From Niabella ginsenosidivorans (GTDB lineage: Bacteria > Bacteroidota > Bacteroidia > Chitinophagales > Chitinophagaceae), in contig NZ_CP015772.1 of assembly GCF_001654455.1 (NCBI RefSeq), positions 372,001 through 436,000 of the forward strand: 64,000 bases of DNA, written 5' to 3'. The notes under the pieces are model-generated. The model was not told the DNA's origin. It worked only from the letters and a program-made list of their open reading frames with translations, and searched no databases. The position numbers and the translations under genes were made by a program. This document shows, piece by piece, positions 60,814-64,000 of the stretch. The first letter of the stretch is position 1, and the number at the start of each line of letters is the position of its first letter.

Positions 60814-61854
60814 TTGGCAATAAAATTTGGAGTAGCCGGCAGCGGCAGCTGGGCAACAGCGTTGGTAAAAATATTAACGGATAACGGTCACAAGGTAAAC
60901 TGGTGTTTGCGTAATGAAGCGTCTGTTGCCTTTATCAAACAGCGGCACCACAACCCCAAGAATCTTACGGCTGCGGTGCTCAATACCCGGTTGCTTCACC
61001 TGACTACTGATCTGGCTGCGCTTGTTGACAGATCGGATGTAGTGATCCTGGCAATGCCATCTGCCTATGTAGCCGCCACCCTGCAGGTGCTGGCCCCGGA
61101 CGCTTTCGGCAACAAAAAAATCCTTTCCGCAATTAAGGGTATTTTACCGGTGGAAAATGTTTTGCTGAATGAGCACCTGGAGCGCAATTTTGATGTGCCG
61201 CTAACCAATTATTTTGCAGTATTAGGCCCCTGTCATGCTGAAGAGGTAGCTGCTGAAAAGCTTTCTTATCTTACTTTTTCCGGTGTTGACGAAGCATTTG
61301 CATCCAGGATCGCGGCGCATTTTAAATCCTCCTTTATCAATACGGTTGTTAATGAAGATATACTGGGAGTACAATATGCTGCGGTTTTAAAAAATATCTA
61401 TGCGCTGGGCGCCGGCATTGCGCATGGCCTTGATTATGGTGATAACTTTCAAAGCGTTTATATTGCCAACAGCGCGGATGAAATGGCCGGTTTTCTCAGA
61501 AAATTCGGAGCTGAGCATATTGTAGTAGGGGAGCATGACGATCTTGACCATCCCGGTAAAAAATACGCCAATTATTCCGCCTCCGTTTATCTGGGCGATC
61601 TTTTGGTAACCTGCTATTCCCTGCACAGCCGGAACCGCACTTTTGGAAACATGATCGGAAAAGGATACAGCGTACAGGCCGCCCAACTGGAGCTGCGCAT
61701 GGTAGCGGAGGGGTATAATGCCGCTAAATGCATTTATAATACCAATAAGTCCCTGAAGGCGGATATGCCCATTGCAGATACGATCTACCAGATCCTGTGG
61801 GAGCAGTTGCCCCCTGCAAAAGGATTTGAAAAAATTGAAGGATTTCTGATATAG
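60814..61854 (+). CDS. gpsA: NAD(P)H-dependent glycerol-3-phosphate dehydrogenase
   Basis: Reduces dihydroxyacetone phosphate to sn-glycerol 3-phosphate for phospholipid synthesis. Rossmann motif GVAGSGSWATALVKIL, AIKGILP, LGPCHAEEVA, catalytic Lys in VLKNIYALGAGIAHGL and SRNRTFG. 346 aa. It starts with TTG 60814 (MAIKFGVAGSG); no ATG precedes it in frame near the promoter. Confidence 0.96.
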   Translation: MAIKFGVAGSGSWATALVKILTDNGHKVNWCLRNEASVAFIKQRHHNPKNLTAAVLNTRLLHLTTDLAALVDRSDVVILAMPSAYVAATLQVLAPDAFGNKKILSAIKGILPVENVLLNEHLERNFDVPLTNYFAVLGPCHAEEVAAEKLSYLTFSGVDEAFASRIAAHFKSSFINTVVNEDILGVQYAAVLKNIYALGAGIAHGLDYGDNFQSVYIANSADEMAGFLRKFGAEHIVVGEHDDLDHPGKKYANYSASVYLGDLLVTCYSLHSRNRTFGNMIGKGYSVQAAQLELRMVAEGYNAAKCIYNTNKSLKADMPIADTIYQILWEQLPPAKGFEKIEGFLI

Positions 61855-62013
61855 CCGGTAACACGCATATACAGCCGGACGTTTCAACCGGGCCAAACCG
61901 GTGATGGCACTGATTCTCATTGACTGTGAAGATTTGTAATTCCTCTGCTTTGTCCGGGTTTTTATGATTATATTGTGCAGACAAACGATTGTTGAACCGA
62001 TAATTTTATAACG

Positions 62014-62292
62014 ATGGATATACCTGCATTTCCAAACGGGTTTGATTCCTGGCACAAGACCCATTTTGAAGTAGTGGAAGCGCTTTGTTATTTAAGAGAT
62101 CTGGAAGAAACCCGGCAAACAAAAAATTTTGCTGAGATGCTGAACCGGAGCGCTACGGAAGACCTGTACCAGCTGGCAAAAACGCTTACCGACCGGTTTG
62201 AAGAGCAGGCCCGGGAGCTCCCCCGAACCCGGACACTTTTTGAAGAAATTGAAGATTTTGTAGCAGGGGAAATAAAACAGAAAGCGCAATAA
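62014..62292 (+). CDS. Hypothetical small helical protein
   Basis: 92 aa, predicted mostly helical, acidic, with no signal or TM segment (FEVVEALCYLRDLEETRQTKN, ATEDLYQLAKTLTDRFEEQA). I recognise no family; composition and length are consistent with a real conserved protein. It lies between gpsA (same strand, 159 bp) and the convergent hemW gene. Confidence 0.6.
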   Translation: MDIPAFPNGFDSWHKTHFEVVEALCYLRDLEETRQTKNFAEMLNRSATEDLYQLAKTLTDRFEEQARELPRTRTLFEEIEDFVAGEIKQKAQ

Positions 62293-62315
62293 TCCTGCAA
62301 AGAGCGTACTTAGTA

Positions 62316-63437
62316 CTATGCATCCAGGAACAGATCTGCTGCAATTCCGTCTGCATACAATTTGCCTTCATTGGTTAACCAGATAACGCTGCCGTGCTGC
62401 TGCAAATGACCACGCCGGGTATGTTTTACTGCCTGTTCCAGTACATATTTTTTTCCCATCTCCGGCAACAGGGCCGTATCGATGCCCTCTGCTGTTCTCA
62501 GGGCAATCATGATGTATTCATTGAACCTTTGTACAGGGGTCAGTATTTCCTCTTCAAAGGGAATATTTCCCTCATTAATGGCATGGATGTATTTTTGATT
62601 GCTGGCCACGTTCCACCTGCGCGCCATGCCGTTAAAGGAATGGGCTGAAGGGCCAAAGCCCCAATAGGGCACTCCTTTCCAATAGGCGCTGTTGTGGCGG
62701 CTGCGGAAACCCGGTTTTGCAAAATTGGAGATCTCATAATGCTCGAATCCCGCGTCTTTCAGCCAGTTCATCAGCAATAAGAATTGCTCTGATTGCCTGC
62801 CGGCATCAATATCATTTTTTTCATGCTTTCGGATCATTTTATCCAGCGGCGTCTTTGGTTCTATCGTTAATGCATAACAGGAAAGATGCGGAACGCCCAA
62901 TTCCAGTGCGGTTTCCACGTTTTGCCGCCAACGCCCATCGCTTAAACCCGGAACACCATAGATCAGGTCAATAGTGATGTTTTCAAAATCATTCAGGGCA
63001 AGTAGCAGTCCCTGCCTTGCCTGTTCTGCGTTGTGTGCCCGGTTCATCCACCGCAGGTCTTCCTCAAAAAAAGACTGTACCCCGATGCTCAATCGATTAA
63101 TACCGGCCTTTTTCCATGCTTTTAACTGCGCTGCAGATAAATCGTCCGGGTTGGCCTCTAATGTTATTTCTGCGTCATCAGCAACCGGGTAATACCGGTT
63201 TGCCTGTTCCAGTAAATGGGCTATTGCATCCGTTTCCAGCAAACTGGGTGTACCCCCACCAAAATAAAGGGTTGCAACGGGCTGCTGCTTAATAAAGCCA
63301 CCTGCACCTGCCAACTGCATTTCCCTTTCAATGGCATCCACCAGTTGCTTCTTATAGTGCAGAGAGGTGGTAAAATGAAAATTGCAATAATTACAGGCCT
63401 GCCTGCAAAAAGGAATATGAATATAAATACCCGCCAA
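62316..63437 (-). CDS. hemW: Radical SAM haem chaperone HemW
   Basis: Radical SAM protein with CxxxCxxC cluster motif (Cys11, Cys15, Cys18 in PFCRQACNYCNF), once annotated as oxygen-independent coproporphyrinogen oxidase, now considered a haem chaperone. SAM-domain motifs TLYFGGGTPSLL, LEANPDDLSAAQL, GVQSFFEEDL and C-terminal HemN domain (GFGPSAHSF). 373 aa. Lacks the extra Cys of true HemN just before the motif. Start is TTG 63437, with a TATTTTTG box 34 bases upstream. Confidence 0.94.
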   Translation of the reverse strand: MAGIYIHIPFCRQACNYCNFHFTTSLHYKKQLVDAIEREMQLAGAGGFIKQQPVATLYFGGGTPSLLETDAIAHLLEQANRYYPVADDAEITLEANPDDLSAAQLKAWKKAGINRLSIGVQSFFEEDLRWMNRAHNAEQARQGLLLALNDFENITIDLIYGVPGLSDGRWRQNVETALELGVPHLSCYALTIEPKTPLDKMIRKHEKNDIDAGRQSEQFLLLMNWLKDAGFEHYEISNFAKPGFRSRHNSAYWKGVPYWGFGPSAHSFNGMARRWNVASNQKYIHAINEGNIPFEEEILTPVQRFNEYIMIALRTAEGIDTALLPEMGKKYVLEQAVKHTRRGHLQQHGSVIWLTNEGKLYADGIAADLFLDA

Positions 63438-63471
63438 TGGTGCTGTTTAAATAATGAGAATACGCTATAAT

Positions 63472-63479
63472 CAAAAATA
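63472..63479 (-). promoter_or_regulatory. -7 box of hemW
   Basis: TATTTTTG on the minus strand, exact match, 34 bases before TTG 63437. Confidence 0.5.
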
Positions 63480-63650
63480 TCTGCCTTTTAGACCCAACTG
63501 CCATGATGTTTGGGCTGGAAATGCTGTTGTCAAAGACCAAAGTTAATTCGAAAATTGAAAGCAAATCACAACTGTTTTCTTCAAATAGCGTTTATTTTGC
63601 AGTTGCCAATGACAGATGTGTTATTGTTTTGGAAATCAATCTTTCTTTTT

Positions 63651-63804
63651 GTCATGCCGTTCCGATAGTTCGGAATTGTTTCGGCATCTATTTATCGCTA
63701 ATTTGGACCCTGAAACAAAAACAGATCCCGGAACAGGTCCGGGATGACATCTTCAGGGTGAGCCGTAAGAATAATTGTCATTGCCTCATCCGAACTTTCG
63801 GATG
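63651..63804. repeat. Cluster of nested palindromes (Bacteroidetes-type intergenic repeat)
   Basis: Three structures in a row: ATGCCG/CGGCAT (63654-63687) enclosing TTCCGA/TCGGAA; CCCTGAA/TTCAGGG (63708-63758) enclosing ATCCCGGA/TCCGGGAT; and CATCCGA/TCGGATG (63787-63804). Same design as the 50621-50741 element. Confidence 0.7.
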
Positions 63805-63833
63805 GTTTTGTTTTTACAAATGGAAAACTCAGG

Positions 63834-64000
63834 ATGGCAAAGGTACAATACCTTTTAATGCTTTTTGCTTTTTTATGGATGAGCCTGTGCGCCTCTTCCC
63901 AAAACCGGTATGTGCTGCACATAGAGCCGGCAGACCGCGATACAGGTTTTATCCGGAATGAGCTGCAGTTAAAAACAGACTTTATTAACCAGGCGGATTG
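63834..64000 (+). CDS. Exported protein, partial (possible BamA/TamA-type outer-membrane protein)
   Basis: Only the first 55 codons are inside the window. They encode a signal peptide (YLLMLFAFLWMSLCASSQ) and the mature start NRYVLHIEPADRDTGFIRNE, followed by LQLKTDFIN. A YxLxIxPxDxD-like start reminds me of Bacteroidetes Omp85-type surface antigens, but 35 mature residues are not enough to prove it. The open frame continues past the right edge. Confidence 0.6.
   Translation, partial: MAKVQYLLMLFAFLWMSLCASSQNRYVLHIEPADRDTGFIRNELQLKTDFINQAD

Larger units (their letters stand above)
63438..63833. other. Intergenic region with palindromic cluster
   Basis: About 395 bp without a gene. It holds the hemW promoter box and a 150-bp cluster of hairpins (63651-63804). 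Confidence 0.55.

Noticed and set aside
63838-63845. TACCTTTG on the minus strand, possible second hemW promoter
   Set aside because: It falls inside the coding start of the partial plus-strand gene and would give a 400-nt leader through a hairpin cluster; hemW has a nearer box.
1-64000. CRISPR array, prophage or insertion sequence
   Set aside because: No regularly spaced direct repeats, phage structural genes, integrase or transposase were seen.

Overview
The window looks like chromosomal DNA of a Bacteroidetes, most probably a Chitinophagaceae member (inference, no database search). Reasons: futalosine-pathway menaquinone genes, the Bacteroidetes-type omega subunit and BamD, families largely confined to the phylum (DUF4271, DUF4296, DUF4783, DUF4369-thioredoxin proteins), near absence of Shine-Dalgarno sequences, and repeated -7 promoter boxes of the form TAnnTTTG, often with a TTG/TTTG about 20 bp upstream. 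Most of it is core genome. I see no prophage, insertion sequence, CRISPR array, rRNA or complete mobile element.

Layout. 1-5.4 kb: cell-envelope block (partial lptD divergent from an amidase, an MCE/MlaD protein and an OstA-like protein). 5.4-10.3 kb: small hypothetical gene, trpBA, DUF4369-thioredoxin protein, carboxypeptidase-regulatory-domain protein. 10.3-16.3 kb: minus-strand accessory metabolism (SDR plus AraC regulator, macro domain, CsaA, rubredoxin-like/MBL protein, PLP decarboxylase, nucleoside transporter). 16.5-18.9 kb: dgt, MmcQ-like, membrane protein. 19.1-23.7 kb: an uptake locus (small Cys protein, TonB receptor, duplicated PepSY membrane protein). 23.7-24.8 kb: non-coding stretch with a possible attenuator or small RNA. 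24.8-28.2 kb: MarR/DHA2 efflux pair, SAM methyltransferase, tRNA-Thr. 28.2-29 kb: repeat-rich gap. 29-37.4 kb: secA, flippase-like protein, LtaS-like phosphotransferase, GT39 glycosyltransferase. 37.4-43.7 kb: TauE/SafE permease, fabD, folE, two queD-like genes, mqnB, mqnD, a class IV aminotransferase. 43.7-50.6 kb: DUF4296, coaBC, rpoZ, bamD, hemD, DUF4271, SUI1, nadC. 50.8-64 kb: DUF4783, gpmI, haem-binding protein, uvrC, Crp regulator, NAD(P)H oxidoreductase, lnt, hydrolase, SDR, gpsA, small hypothetical, hemW, and the start of a gene for an exported protein, possibly an outer-membrane protein.

How the parts work together: envelope biogenesis is the main theme (LptD, OstA-like, MCE, amidase, BamD, Lnt, SecA, LtaS-like, GT39). 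Cofactor synthesis is the second (folE/queD, mqnB/mqnD, coaBC, hemD, hemW, nadC). The least conventional content is the 19-24 kb uptake locus with the downstream peptide-plus-terminator element, an MBL protein with a degraded metal motif, several promoters lying within 4-10 nt of start codons, and several families of structured intergenic repeats, one copy of which supplies the stop codon of a glycosyltransferase gene.
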